Positions 37,867 to 49,539 of a stretch of 64,000 nucleotides of DNA are shown piece after piece. The first letter of the stretch is position 1, and each line of letters begins with the position of its first letter. Source of the DNA: Ophioderma brevispina (taxonomy: Eukaryota > Echinodermata > Ophiuroidea > Amphilepidida > Ophiodermatidae); assembly GCA_023653785.1 (NCBI GenBank), contig JAMKCH010084901.1, positions 1-64,000 of the forward strand, given 5' to 3'. Made by a program: the position numbers and the translations under genes. The notes beneath the pieces were generated by a model, which was not told the DNA's origin, made no database searches, and was given only the letters and a program-made list of their open reading frames with translations.

Positions 37867-39686
37867 AAGGTCTTGTGGACCTCTAGAATTCGTATCCAGA
37901 ACCACAAATTTTGAGGAAGTGTGGGTCAATATTTTGGGGTCTCAAGAAAGCGACATGTTTTTATTTACCTGTGAAAAAAATCTTAGGGCTAAAAGCGGTT
38001 GGTTTCGGATTTACGAGGGAAAAAGTGCCTCATTTTGGTTGACAATATTTATTTATGCAGTATTCTATGGGCTTACCAAATCAGTTTTTAGCTTTAACTC
38101 TTAAAATCCTCCATAAATATGCTTCTAAGGTAAAAATCTGACAGAATATAACATTCAATTGACTAGAAATGCTCGTAAGAGCCTAATCAGCACCTAGTCA
38201 AAACGTGACGGGCATTTTTAAGCATGTGCATATATCAGTTTGAAATATAGGGGTTAAACTTTACCTAATGGGGTATTGGGACCAAGGTCATTCAATCAAG
38301 ACCAATAATTGAATGGAATCATCCCCATCCCCATAAGTATTGATATAGGCACTAAAGTACATTAAAGTTTGTTACACTGCAAGGCATTATGGGGTAGTTC
38401 TAAAGCACTCTCTGTTAAGCGACTAACAAGGTCTAGATAACATGGGCTAATTTGGTCCGGCATGGCCAGGGGATACGGTACTGATAACTAAGTCATTTGT
38501 GTCTCCCATTGCAAAAAGGGTACTGCTGTGATAATATGGATCTAACTGTTGGCAATGCAAAGATATCTGCTAATCAAACTTTACCAGGATCCTGTTCCCA
38601 TCTCGCAAGGATGTTTCTAACAATTTTACCCCATTTTTTACATACACAAAATAAGGATCAAAATTACCTATATCATGTTCTCAAAGGCACTTGTCTCAAA
38701 CTACTCGACGCAATATTTATGAGTATGAAAAGGAGGGAGTGCCAAGACATGGGGACTTTCAGTGTGTACAGGTTTATTTATTCTTTGCAATAACCTGTTA
38801 ATGAGTACATTATTTCAAAAGGGCTAAAATAAAGATATCATTTTAAATTGGGGATGTTACAAAGAATAATGTAATCCTAACATGTTCCACTTTCGCATGC
38901 GCTATTTGATCGACTGCTATTTCACAGTTAGTAATCAAATCAGTCACAAATTAGTGTTGAGGTCAATAAGATTTAACATTGAGTAGATTGAATTTTGGAT
39001 TGTAATCCACAGGATCAGGTTCAGCAAGCCCACAAGCCTTGGAATCTTGAAACAGATCAATCAATTCACAGATTGGCCCAGAGCAATTTCTAATCATTCT
39101 AGAATATATGGTAAATTTTCAGAAAGCTAGGTTTTATATCAGAAGCTGTGGTTATTTTTTCTTCTTTCAATCAATCCTGACAGCAAATAAAGAAAAATAG
39201 ATGACACTCGCCCCTCCCCCAAAAAATGCCGGTGCCGGCAAATTAATTTTTACAGTTGGTACTACTGACATATTTGAGATCTTGCTATAAAAGTTATTGA
39301 TTATTGATTAAGGTTGCCTTTCAGACCACACATGACTTTTAAAAAGCAGGCACGATCCTGCTAAATTCTGTAGGAACCCTCATATCATTGGCATGAGGAA
39401 CCAAGTTTGCTTTTAAACAAAAGTCTTTTAGTACAAAAGAAATCTAACAGAAGTAAGAATACAACCTCCAAGCATTTACCTGCATGGGTTTGATTCAGTG
39501 GCTTTGCCCCAAACTCTAGGCACTATGTATGTTCATTTTAGTGAAAGGATTCGCACCCTAGGCAAAATGAATGAGCTTCCACCAGCAAAATGAGCCAAAA
39601 ATAATTTTAAAAAAACTTGTGGCTGGAGGATGAATGAAAAGAAACTTATTTTTGAAGTGATCAATCAAGTCTTGGTATAAGAACAT

Positions 39687-40379
39687 TTAAAGGAAATATG
39701 GTCTGATTCTGAATATTGGAAATTTGGTATGGATGGAAAGCTTAAGTAACGTTAGATTCATATAAATCAAAATACGTTGAAAATTGTCCACATTTGTTGA
39801 TGGTATTTGCCCTTTTATTTTCTCCGGTCCGATTTTCCGCCCTAGCTTACTGAAAAAAATTCGACAAATCCCCAGCGCAGAGGCAAATGGTGACTTCAAA
39901 GTGATACCATCCATAAGTTAACGACTTCGTTGTGAGACCATCATCAAATCGCAGTGTTGCCACTTTCTATCACTGGCGATGAGTGTTTTTATCTCAATAC
40001 TATTAACACAACAACGAAATGAAACAAAATATTCATTCTGTAACTCGTATTTTTTCTAATTTTATTATTTACTTTCATTAATCCATCAATATTGCAGTGT
40101 CAGCAATACCAATTCGAGTCAACACGAATGTTGTTGGTTCATCACTTTGACGTCACGAGGAGAGCAAAATTGGGCGCTTTTGATCAATGAAGCCGTGGAA
40201 AAAACCACCGCCCTTTTTCTTCGTATGTCAAAAGCAAAAATTAAAATGCCCTATTTTGTTAATTTTACAGTCATCAAATTGTATTATTTTTTCGGTAATA
40301 TTCGTGATGTTATGGTACATATATTTTTATGAATGTAGTCAAACTGAGCTTGACAAAAATCTTGACATATTTCCTTTAA
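39687..40379. mobile_element. TTAA-MITE family 6, copy b
   Basis: TTAA|AGGAAATATGGTC...TTGACATATTTCCT|TTAA, about 693 bp. It aligns along its length with copy a, with many small indels. Confidence 0.9.
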
Positions 40380-41429
40380 AAAGAACATGTGTAGATCGAT
40401 ACATAAACAGTTTCAGGAAAGCCAAAACGAATTGCACCAAAACCGTAATGTTCTTCTCCATGTGCCAGTGAATATATTAAATTTGAATTATGCCGTAATA
40501 TGACATTTCAGGGGAGATGAAATATTTCCTGCAGTAATGCTAGGCATGTGACCTTGGGCCTTATGAGAAAGTACAAAATCTTGAGCTGAACTCTCTCATC
40601 ACTCTATATTAGACTAATGACAGTATGATTGAAAGTGGAAATAGGGGCTTATCCCGGAATGTCTTATAATCAAAGACAAATGGTTTACAGTATCATCAGC
40701 AACATGATTACAAGTGGGGTTTTCTGATAGTCTTTTCTACATCACCTATTCAATGTGTACTCACTATTTCAGTGATAAGTAGAATATAATATTAAATTTG
40801 GCTTTATTAATCTCTTGTAATTTTTTCTTCAAATAAACTAAATGTACTAAAATAGGCTTAAACAATCCGAGCATATTTCAATTCTTATAAAATGGAATAA
40901 AAATAAAATTTTCCTTATAACATGAAAGGTATAATTGCAAAAATTTATATACTTATCTTTTCATTTTACTTTTCCTTTGGATTCTTACTTTTCAGTCCTT
41001 AAAAGTTTACATGGTAAAAATTAGGATAGGTATGTTAAAAATACTGCTTGCCCTCCAAAACAAGTCCTATCTAAAAGTTTCTAAAATTAGCATTTTAATG
41101 AAGTTAAAGCTGGGTGATAAACTTTTACAAAAATGCAATTGCAAAAACTTGTTTTTTTGAAAATCTGATGATATTAAATAGTACAGGCTAATGGCTAATG
41201 TAGCAGCAATCCCACAGAAAGCACGTCTTGAAAACTTGGCTAGTAACGAACTGACAGTTTGTAGTTGTCACCGGAAGATAAGGTCTTGCAAAATATAAAT
41301 AGCCCAGCATTTTACCCTCAAGCCATTCTGTGGAGACATGCTAGGTATTCCAATGTCAACTCCATCAGCCAAATCTGCTAGATATATATTCTCTAAATTT
41401 TCTCTCTCATATGCTTGTATCACATTGTC

Positions 41430-41640
41430 CAATATGCCACTATGCTGTAATTTCTCTCCATTTACACACAGAAGATACAAAATTGTGAATTTCTTGTAGA
41501 GGCGAACAAATTTATACACATCAGATTCGGCACACATATATTAGTAATATAGGCCTAACAGTTCAGATGACACAAAAACTCTCACCTTATTTGAGGTAAG
41601 TCGGTGGGATGAGACTGTGGATCATGAAATGCCCCTTTGA
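41430..41640. mobile_element. TTAA-MITE family 3, copy c, left part replaced
   Basis: The right 210 bp align with family 3 (TGCTGTAATTTCT...CATGAAATGCCCCTTTGA). The left TIR is not recognisable. Confidence 0.78.
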
Positions 41641-41727
41641 CCATTTCACTTACGTTCAAGTTTTGATATCAAGTTTTACATTAAATTTAAGGAGAAAATA
41701 AAAATTCACCCTCTGGCAGTTCATCCC

Positions 41728-42115
41728 CCGGGGAGGGGGGTTCTTAGTGGAAAAGGGGGTACAGGGATGTGCGGCCGAGAAGGGTTGCAATTTCATCAAT
41801 TTTGGCATATTGAATGGTCGCTTTTTCTTGCAAATTGGTATATGAAAGGGTTGCATTTCTGTTGCAAGTGATTTTCAATCAGGTATGAAGAACGCATGTA
41901 AACCACGAGTGTGAAAAATAGTGCTGTCAAAATGGCTCAAAATACATTTTAACAGTTAGTTCTCTCTCAGCTTCTGGGGCTTCGCCCCCAAAACCTCCAC
42001 CAAAGCAGGTATAAGGATGGGTAGCAAATCTGTCATTTTTGGTATATTTTTGGGGTAGTGGTTCAAACACCCGGCCGCACATCCCTACCCAAACCAAAAG
42101 TGAGAACCCCCCGGG
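41728..42115. mobile_element. hAT-like MITE with 8-bp TSD
   Basis: The TIRs start CCGGGGAGGGGGGTTCT and end AGAACCCCCCGGG. Sub-terminal GGGATGTGCGGCCG is mirrored by CGGCCGCACATCCC. Flanks show the 8-bp duplication TTCATCCC (41720-41727, 42116-42123). An 8-bp TSD is characteristic of the hAT superfamily. No ORF. Confidence 0.85.
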
Positions 42116-42121
42116 TTCATC

Positions 42122-42200
42122 CCCTACTGGTCTGGTGAATAAGAGACTTGTTTTAAAGTACAGTGGTCTGGGGTTTGATTCCCAATTGAGGCTCTTTTAG
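42122..42200 (+). mobile_element. tRNA-like sequence
   Basis: CTACTGGTCTGGTGAATAAG...GGGGTTTGATTCCCAATTG gives a B box and a weak A box. It lies directly beside the TSD of the hAT-like MITE. Confidence 0.45.
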
Positions 42201-43820
42201 AAAACAGACTAGTCCTGTTTTTTGAGTAGGGGAAATTTCAAAGGCTAAGAAGAAAACAGATTAATTTTATTCTGTAACAGTGCTCTTGGAGCACAGATTG
42301 TTGACAGACTCTCAAATATGCAATTCTACTAGGCAAACAATCAGACATTTTTGCCTGATTGAAGACACAGACAAACATCTAACAAAACACCCCTCAAGTT
42401 AGTGGAGTCAAAGGAAATCCAAGCTACTTTATCTGACCTTTTGGTTAAGGTATCAAATTCTTTGCATTTGTTTTCACAAATCCACAAATGCAATGACTCA
42501 ATATTAGTAATTATTTATACTTTAAGCTTCTCATCTGTCATTGGACGGACGTTTTTTTGTTATTGCCGATAAAACAGGACAGGGTCAGGTAAAACCTGCC
42601 GACAAATATGGGTATTCAATAGATTTACACAATTAAACTGAATTCAATTGTAAATTTAAAATGCACACAGGATGTTTAGGAAAATGTAAAAGAAATGGGA
42701 GCCCTGAAATTCCACAAAAGAGGCACAAGGGCCACTTTTTGCTGATTTTTTGTAAATAAAAAGGTCCAAAATGTACGGAAAATTTGATAAGAAAGACCAT
42801 TTTTGGTGATGATGTGTTAAAAAGTCCAAAAAGGACTTTTAGAGGGGTTAGGTCTTCTTTTACCACAAAGGTCCATTTTTTTGAAGTCCCACATCCCCCC
42901 AAAAATAAATCCTGCATACAGCCCTGACCATTACACCAGCATGCCCTCTTGCTTTTAAGTACATTTTTACCCAAAAATCTTGTTTACCTGCATTTAAATT
43001 TTGTAAATTTGCACAGAATGTTAGGTGTCAAAATTATATTGTTCTCAATATTACTTGTTTTTGCCTTAATAATAGACCAAACTTTCAAACAGCTGTGATG
43101 GTGCCATACAAGCATTATTAAAGTAATTCTCCCATTTCAAATGAAAATAGACATTATTTTCCCACAAGGTTGGTGGGAAGGAGAACATGTCTTTCCAAAA
43201 TATTGTGTCTGATATGATCTGATAATCCTGGCATTGTGTTATCTATTTTGGTTGTTGCAAATCCAATGTTAAACTGAGACACACAAAGTTGTATGTTGAT
43301 ATGACTCAAATAACTTTCTTGTATTATATTGTCTAAATATGAAATAATAAGTAAATGAACACTGACCTAGGATTACATAGAAAGGGCCCTGGAAGAGCAT
43401 GACCTTTGAAAATCAAATGCAGTCTCAATACCATTTCTAAAGAATTGAAAATCCTGACAATAAGTCAAGTCTGAGAACCTAATTTGGTGCAGGTTTTACA
43501 GGTCATTTTTTTGAAATTATGGTCAGTGCATTTACACAATTTAGCTATTTGAACATGCAAGCTTGGGACCATTGTCATATTTTATACTATGATACTAAAA
43601 CTATATAATTTTTATAAGCTTTTATACATACTTGTGTTAAAATTGATTTAAATGGTCAAATATACATCTAAGTTTGGATTAGGGGGTACTTATTGTGTGG
43701 GAAGTCCCTTCCATCCTTAAAGTATCTCTCACACTGTTCTTAACCAGGTGTTTACAGTTAAATTTATTGGAGTACCTTCATTAGGCTACACAAAATAGTT
43801 TGCAGCAAGATACCTGCATA
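42201..43820. other. Intron, no exon seen
   Basis: Only the 42720 dispersed repeat is recognised. Confidence 0.5.
42720..42930. mobile_element. Dispersed repeat, relative of 8648
   Basis: GGTCCAAAATGTACGG..., AAAAAGTCCAAAAAGGACTTTT, ending CCTGCATACAGCCCTGACC. Confidence 0.6.
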
Positions 43821-44159
43821 TTAAAGGTGCTTGTTCCAATCGTCTTTGGGAACCCCCCGATTTACCCGGAAGTAGTATCAATTTTCATATCAGATGAAAG
43901 GCCATATTTTTCTCATTGTCGGCCTGAAATTTCAGCTTTCAAATCCATTTCGTTCTCAAGATACAGACAAAAAACTACCGTTTTAATGGTTAACCATCAA
44001 TATTAGCAAAGTAGTGAATAGGGTGTTGCACTATGCATTATCGCGTCTAGCATCAACACTGCAAGTTTGTTTCCCATGGTACTTGATGGTCAATGTGTAC
44101 AAATGCCAGGCTCTCAAATAGAGAAAACGATAGACACTAATCGGAACATGCACCTTTAA
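43821..44159. mobile_element. TTAA-MITE family 5, copy b
   Basis: TTAA|AGGTGCTTGTTCCAATCG...AATCGGAACATGCACCT|TTAA. It shares the GATTTACCCGGAAGTAGTAT core with copy a in opposite orientation. Confidence 0.92.
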
Positions 44160-44254
44160 TGAATAATGAGCTAATTTGCATATGAACAAAAGAATGTGTG
44201 TGGCAATCGCCTTTCTTTTTCTTAATAGAAATTTCATTTGTCATCTAGCAGCAG

Positions 44255-45006
44255 TTAAAGGCACTATCAGTGATTTGCTAAATCAGAAAATCAAAAAAAT
44301 AATAAAAAATCAGATTTTTGCATATCTGTAACAAGTATAGGTATCCTCACATACCCTATAAATGATAGGACCAAAAGCAACTTAACCCTAACACGGCCGA
44401 GAGGCATTCAAAGCCAACGAAAACGTGGTACCGGTCGGAAAATGCGTTTCGTTGCATCTGGGCCGTCAACAACTATTTTTGGTCGCGCAAATGACTCTCA
44501 TTGCGTTTCATTGCATCTGGGACGTCTTCCCGGAGAATGACGCGATGCGTTTCGTTGCATCTGGGCCGTCTTCCCGGAGAATGACGCGATGCGTTTCGTT
44601 GCATCTGGGCCGTCTTCCCGGAGAATGACGCGATGCGTTTGATTGCATCTTTTTTTTTTTTTTTTTTTTAGAAAATCAAAAAAATAATAAAAAATCAGAT
44701 TTTTGCATATCTGTAACAAGTATAGGTATCCTCACATACCCTATAAATGATAGGACCAAAAGCAACTTAATAAGGACAAAATCGGATATTTTAGTCATTA
44801 GTGTCCGTAAGGACACTTTACTACAACACGTAATTGAATGGAGATTTGTATCTTTGAACACTGCCGTTTTCTTCATTTTCTGTCAATTCTTCAGTTGGAA
44901 AAAGTAACTTATGAGAATTCTATGGGCTTATCCTTCACTTTTAAGCTATTCCTGCAAATTTCAAATATTTTGACTCTTTCAGATAAATCACTGATAGTTT
45001 CTTTAA
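44255..45006. mobile_element. TTAA-MITE family 4, copy c, enlarged by insertion
   Basis: TTAA|AGGCACTATCAGTGATTTG...AAATCACTGATAGTTTCT|TTAA. It is about 750 bp instead of 355 because a GC-rich tandem array (44386-44668) sits inside it, flanked on both sides by the same 100 bp of MITE sequence (44283-44385, 44669-44770). Confidence 0.9.
44444..44650. repeat. GC-rich 44-bp tandem array inside a MITE
   Basis: GCGTTTCGTTGCATCTGGGC followed by CGTCTTCCCGGAGAATGACG repeats at 44503, 44547, 44591 and 44635 (period 44), with a first diverged unit at 44444. It ends in T20. The GC content is far above the neighbourhood. Confidence 0.92.
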
Positions 45007-45274
45007 TGTTATAAGGATCATATATTCCAAACACCGTGCAGATGTTACAGCTCATTTGAGATGCTACGGATGGACATAAGGGTATGTAGCAAGCAAATGT
45101 CAGTTCTTTCCAAAAATAATGCTCCTCCATAAAATATGTGCAAGAGGAAGAAAGTATTTCCTCGATGCCATATGGAGTGATTCCATCTTGTAGTCACAGA
45201 TTTGAGAGTCATAGCCCCTGTAGGAATGTAGCCTATGCATTGGATATTGACTGTCCATGGAGATCAAATCATGA

Positions 45275-45432
45275 CAGGGGTGCAAATTCGGCGAGAATCA
45301 CCGAATCGATTCTCGCAGTGATTCTCGTAGCATTCAGATATGAGAATCAATTTCTCCCATTGAATCATGTATTAAATGTTGTCATTTCAAGTAAATTTGA
45401 TTCTCGCAAACTCACACGAATTTGCACCCCTG
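45275..45432. mobile_element. 158-bp MITE with perfect 16-bp TIR
   Basis: CAGGGGTGCAAATTCG...CGAATTTGCACCCCTG is perfect; flanks carry a direct repeat CATGA. Internal GATTCTCG motifs repeat in both orientations. Confidence 0.88.
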
Positions 45433-45625
45433 CATGACATACTTAAGAAGCTGCAAATACTCAGACCAATGTGTTGCAGATGTATTGCTCATCAAAGTAA
45501 ATGATATGTGTACACAGAAAAGTATGTCTTGTCTTTACAAAGTACACTCTGCAGTTAAAACCTTTCAACATTTGCTAAACTTCATTAGATGTTATACAGG
45601 ATTTTATTTTTAAAATAATGAGTGC

Positions 45626-45982
45626 TTAAAGGTGCAACGAGAGATTTCACATATCAGGTGTCCCTAAAAAAATGGAAAGTACTAATTTTTGTCCTGATGT
45701 AATGCTTTCCATCAAAAATATCCCCATCTGAAGAGGTTAAGCTGATAAATGTTTCTTTGGTACGAAAATAGTGAAATTTCTAATTTCGTATAGGAGCAAA
45801 TACGAAATTCAGCCTATGTCTTACATTGAAATATAAGCAAATCAAAATCATCTATTTTCTCTCTTTTAAGACATTTCTGTAACGAAATACAAGGTAAGAA
45901 ATCTATTGAGTGTCTAATCTATTTGAAATTACTATTATGACACAATATTTGGGTGCCTCAAAATCTCTCGTTGCACCTTTAA
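45626..45982. mobile_element. TTAA-MITE family 2, copy b
   Basis: TTAA|AGGTGCAACGAGAGATTT...AAATCTCTCGTTGCACCT|TTAA with perfect TIRs; it is in the opposite body orientation to copy a. Confidence 0.93.
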
Positions 45983-48719
45983 AGAGACACAAGGACATTA
46001 TTTCCAGAAAAGTGCGAGCCCCAATTTTGTTTTGAATCTTTGTTTTATTTTACATATTTAGAATGCTTACCAATAAATCACAACTGAAGTGAATGAGCCC
46101 AAAACACCATTTTTATGTGTAAAAAGATGATTTAGTATCCTTCACTTTTAAGCTACTCCTGAAAATTTCAAATATTTTTTTACTCTTTTGGGTGGATCAA
46201 TGAAAGTGCATTTAACTGGCTGAATTTGCAGAGATAATCAGACTGAAACATAAATACAACAGTCTAATCTAACTATTAAACAATATTTGAAATTGCAGTT
46301 GAATTTCAAAGATAGCAACAACAAATGGCACAGTGAAATATAAAAGAGCAAAGTCCCTTTATTTTTGAAGTCACCAAAATAATCCAGCAGCAACTGGCAA
46401 TTTTGTTGTTCCTTGTGATGTCAATCATCACACTCCCTCTTTCCTTCGGGAAGGAAAGGATGTACCTACACCTGGGATATGCGTTTCCTCTCTGTCATTT
46501 TCAATAAACCCTTGCAAGGGAAATTCACTGGGTATATCGGAGAACCTGGGGTGTCTTGGGGGAAAAGGTTGCATTTTTAAGATGGGCCAAAGAGTGCATG
46601 GCTGCAATTGCTAGCTGAAGGCAGTCATAGTCAAACTGAACCACAAATAACATGTGTAAAAGACCTCTTTAGAGTACCGTATTTCAACTTAATGTTGCAC
46701 CAATATAATTTTACAGATGAGCAAGAATGTACACTTTGAAAAACATTAAAACACTTGAGCCAAAATTATTTCCCAAATTTGCTTAAATCTTAGAAAAGTT
46801 TTAAATATTAGTAAATTGTGTTAAATTTGTCTTAAATCTGCATTTTAGTGGTAACTCTAAATGGTATGATTTTGTATGCTATTTGATTGTTATGTTATAA
46901 ATGTGTGTCATTTGTATGAATTGTTCCTTGCAAATGATTTAAAATATTGTTATCCTTATTTACTCTGGGTCCCATTTTTTGCAAAAAATGGCATAAATAT
47001 CAGTCCTACTTTCAGCATTTTGGACAAAAATTGGTATAAATATCAGTCCCACTTCCAGATTCACATCCTTACTCAAACCAAACTTGCAAACCCCTGAGGT
47101 CTTACCCTGCTTTAGGTTCATGATTTTTAAGTTAGATGGTATGGGAAGGACTCCATTGAAATCATGCTTTGCCTATTGTAGTTTTTGAATAAAAGAAGTT
47201 GAAGTTTCCCTCCTAGACAATTTCAAGGTTAAAAGGTTAACAATTAAGCAGCTTATATTAACTCTTTCACCCTGGTAGATTTTGCATAAGTTCTAACATA
47301 AAAAGTCAGTGGCTTTTGAGATGCCTACTCAAATGAATGCAGGTCATTTTGAAGCCATCTTAAAAACCACTGACCTAAGACTAGGCTTGTTTGGAGTCAT
47401 TTGAATGCACTTTTCATACTGAAGTTGAATACGGCCAAGTAAAGTCATAATTTTGAAATTTTTCTCAAAGTTTGAAAATTGTTTATCTCCGAGTGGCTAT
47501 GGTTGCCTGCAATGTTCAAAGGGTAAAGTAGGCCACTGAATGGATGGCTTGTGGTCAGTTTCGCTTTTCTTGAGGCTATTGGAATCAAGTCAACTATATC
47601 CTAACTACTAACTAGTGATCAGTTGACTTTAAGAGTCACAATCCTTCATTGTGAAGCCACCATTGGAAATCACACATATCTTAGATGGCATCTACATTGA
47701 CCAACATGGGTTAATACTGATCCATCATGCATGCCAGCACAATTACAACAATTTTCTCAGTGTTTAGCCTCTGAGATGAAGACTAATCATGGACATTTTT
47801 AAGAACGTTCAGACTATTTGACCTCCTTCAAGACCACTTCTGCTAAAGTGAGATGGTATTTTCATCATGTTTGAAGTGAAGTAATTCCTATTTGGAACAC
47901 AATTACAATGTTTGTTTCGAACAACTAAAATAAAAATATTTTAGAATGAGATTAATACTGTTTATGAGCAAGATCAATATTTTCTATGATTTAACATAAG
48001 GGCATATGAGAGTAACATAAACCAAAGAAGGTGCTGGTATCAAATATTGCATTATGTAAATGAAGCCATATTTTGATTAACTGTAAAAAGCTGGCTAATA
48101 GCAAATCTTGCTCGTGTGAAATCTAGTAAGGGGGCTAGTGTTTGCTTCAGAAATGGTGTTCCCAAATATTTTGATGATCATGATTCTTAGACATACATGG
48201 GTCATAAAATTGTAACATTAAAATTGGAAGGGTCAATTTTGTTTTTAAATGTTAAATTCTCAGACTCAAAATGGCCTAAAAATATTGAAGCAAATGCCTG
48301 GAAATAGCTTCAGTGTGCATCTGAGATTCAAAATGTTTATGGCCCTTATGTCAACCTAAGATGTAGGAGAGGGGTCATAAAATTAGGCTGTTCTCAATGA
48401 GAGGGTCGGAAAATGCTGACTCTGGTCATGCCAATATTTGGGAGCCCCATTTTGATATGGAAAATATCAGCGGGGAGCCTGCCAAGATATATGTCAACTT
48501 TTTAACTAATTTTGGTATTGAAATGATCCAATTTTGATCCAAATTGTGTCAAAAACTTGACAAATTATTTTGATGAGCTCCCCACTAACTAATCTGATTT
48601 TAGAACAACATGAAATAGTCTTGATATTATGCATTTCTATGAAGGGATTGAAATTTCAAAGTCGTTAATGTGGAAAGTCTGAAAAACTTATTATCAGCAC
48701 CTTAAAAATATTTTTGTAG
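45983..48719. other. Intron, no exon seen
   Basis: Holds a MITE family 4 fragment and a 40-bp direct repeat (TAAATATCAGTCC(T/C)ACTT at about 46993 and 47037); otherwise plain. Confidence 0.5.
46130..46215. mobile_element. TTAA-MITE family 4, fragment
   Basis: Only the segment around CTTCACTTTTAAGCTACTCC and TCAAATATTTTTT, ending near the TIR, is recognisable. Confidence 0.6.
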
Positions 48720-49195
48720 AAGAGATTGTTATTAGCTCAATAGACAATTTGTGCAATCCCCATAATGTATCCTGTAAAATGCCCATTTCCATCGGGGAAC
48801 TAGTACCAGAGTACATGTTTACAAAAAATTCTGTTGTTCGTTCATGTCGCCGGACAGTGCCTAAAACTACAAAACAAAGTACCCTTTCATGTGAAGTTAA
48901 TCTTATAAAAATGTAGAAGAATATCAAAGGAACAAAAACAACAGAGGCACTGATGTTGAAATTTTTTGACCAAAGGTGGTATTTTCGAATGTAACCGTGC
49001 CCTACTTGTCACCTGCCGGACGGACGATTACAAAACTAATGTGCAACATCACAGATAAGGTAAGTTTTCTAGTATAAAAATTACACTCTTAACCGTATGT
49101 TTTTAGCTGACTTGAGATCGGTACAAGTTCTCGAATGGAAATGGGCACTTAACGAGATGAATTATGGGGATTGTGCAAATCGTCTATTGATACTG
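48720..49195. mobile_element. Inverted-repeat element beside coiled-coil exon
   Basis: Arms of about 75 bp are inverted copies: AATAGACAATTTGTGCAATC...CCCATTTCCATC on the left, GAAATGGGCAC...GATTGTGCAAATCGTCTATT on the right. The interior has related CCGGAC motifs. No ORF. Confidence 0.65.
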
Positions 49196-49240
49196 CAGCA
49201 CTGGACTCAGAGTCCTGAGGTCATTGGTTCAAATCTACAT
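49165..49240 (+). mobile_element. tRNA-like sequence
   Basis: GTCTATTGATACTGCAGCAC...GTCATTGGTTCAAATCT. The B-box half is duplicated with the exon fragment. Confidence 0.4.
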
Positions 49241-49478
49241 TTAGTCCAAACTCACAACTGCCTATTCTGGGTTACTACTTACTTGTAGCATAGAATTAGG
49301 CTGAAAGCAGACTCCCCTGCTATCAAACACACACTTGAGATTACTGGTTCCTGAGGTCATTGGTTCAAACCTACATTTAGTCTAAACTGTCTACTCTTCT
49401 ATGGGTTACTACTTACTTGTGGCATAGAATTAGGCTGAAAGCAGACTCCCCTGCTATCAAACACACACTTGAGATTAC
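49213..49478. repeat. 136-bp tandem duplication of exon 3' half and donor
   Basis: Two direct copies (49213-49344 and 49349-49478) cover the last 62 bp of the coiled-coil exon, its donor and about 70 bp of intron containing a tRNA-like B box. They differ by several substitutions and indels in the intronic part. Confidence 0.9.
49283..49343 (-). pseudogene. Duplicated exon fragment of coiled-coil exon
   Basis: This is a copy of the exon tail (NLKCVFDSRGVCFQPNSM) with donor CAA|GTAAGT. The junction gives AACCAG|TAATC, a possible acceptor. At 61 bp, starting with TAA in phase 0, inclusion would break the reading frame, so it is probably silent. Confidence 0.6.
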
Positions 49479-49539
49479 GGTTCTGCTGCTCAAGTTCTTG
49501 TACCCTGTTATGAAGTTTCAGGCATTCCTCTCGCAGATC
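49417..49539 (-). CDS. NCKAP5: NCKAP5-like coiled-coil exon
   Basis: This 123-bp exon (41 codons, phase 0 at both ends) has a TTCTGCTGCAG acceptor and a CAA|GTAAGT donor. It begins DLREECLKLHNRVQELEQQN, a heptad-patterned coiled coil. It closely matches the conserved N-terminal coiled coil of vertebrate NCKAP5/NCKAP5L, where a similar DLREEC...DLERQN segment follows a conserved CLDEVANHVVQALL region. That preceding region was not found in this window. The exon ends with a Cys-containing tail (CVFDSRGVCFQPNSMPQ) unlike the vertebrate continuation. The 3' half of the exon and its donor are duplicated immediately downstream (49213-49344). What is seen is the coiled coil and splice sites; the family name is by remembered similarity. 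Confidence 0.72.

Larger units (their letters stand above)
36575..41429. other. Intron, no exon seen
   Basis: Contains MITE 1c and 6b; otherwise nothing recognisable. Confidence 0.5.

Noticed and set aside
40147..40471. ORFs in MITE family 6 (for example MKPWKKPPPFFF)
   Set aside because: The corresponding frame in the other copy is broken by indels, so there is no coding constraint.
48940..49058. Possible 5' exon ending ACAGATAAG|GTAAGTTTT on the plus strand
   Set aside because: A strong-looking donor, but the sequence lies inside an inverted-repeat element and encodes nothing recognisable.
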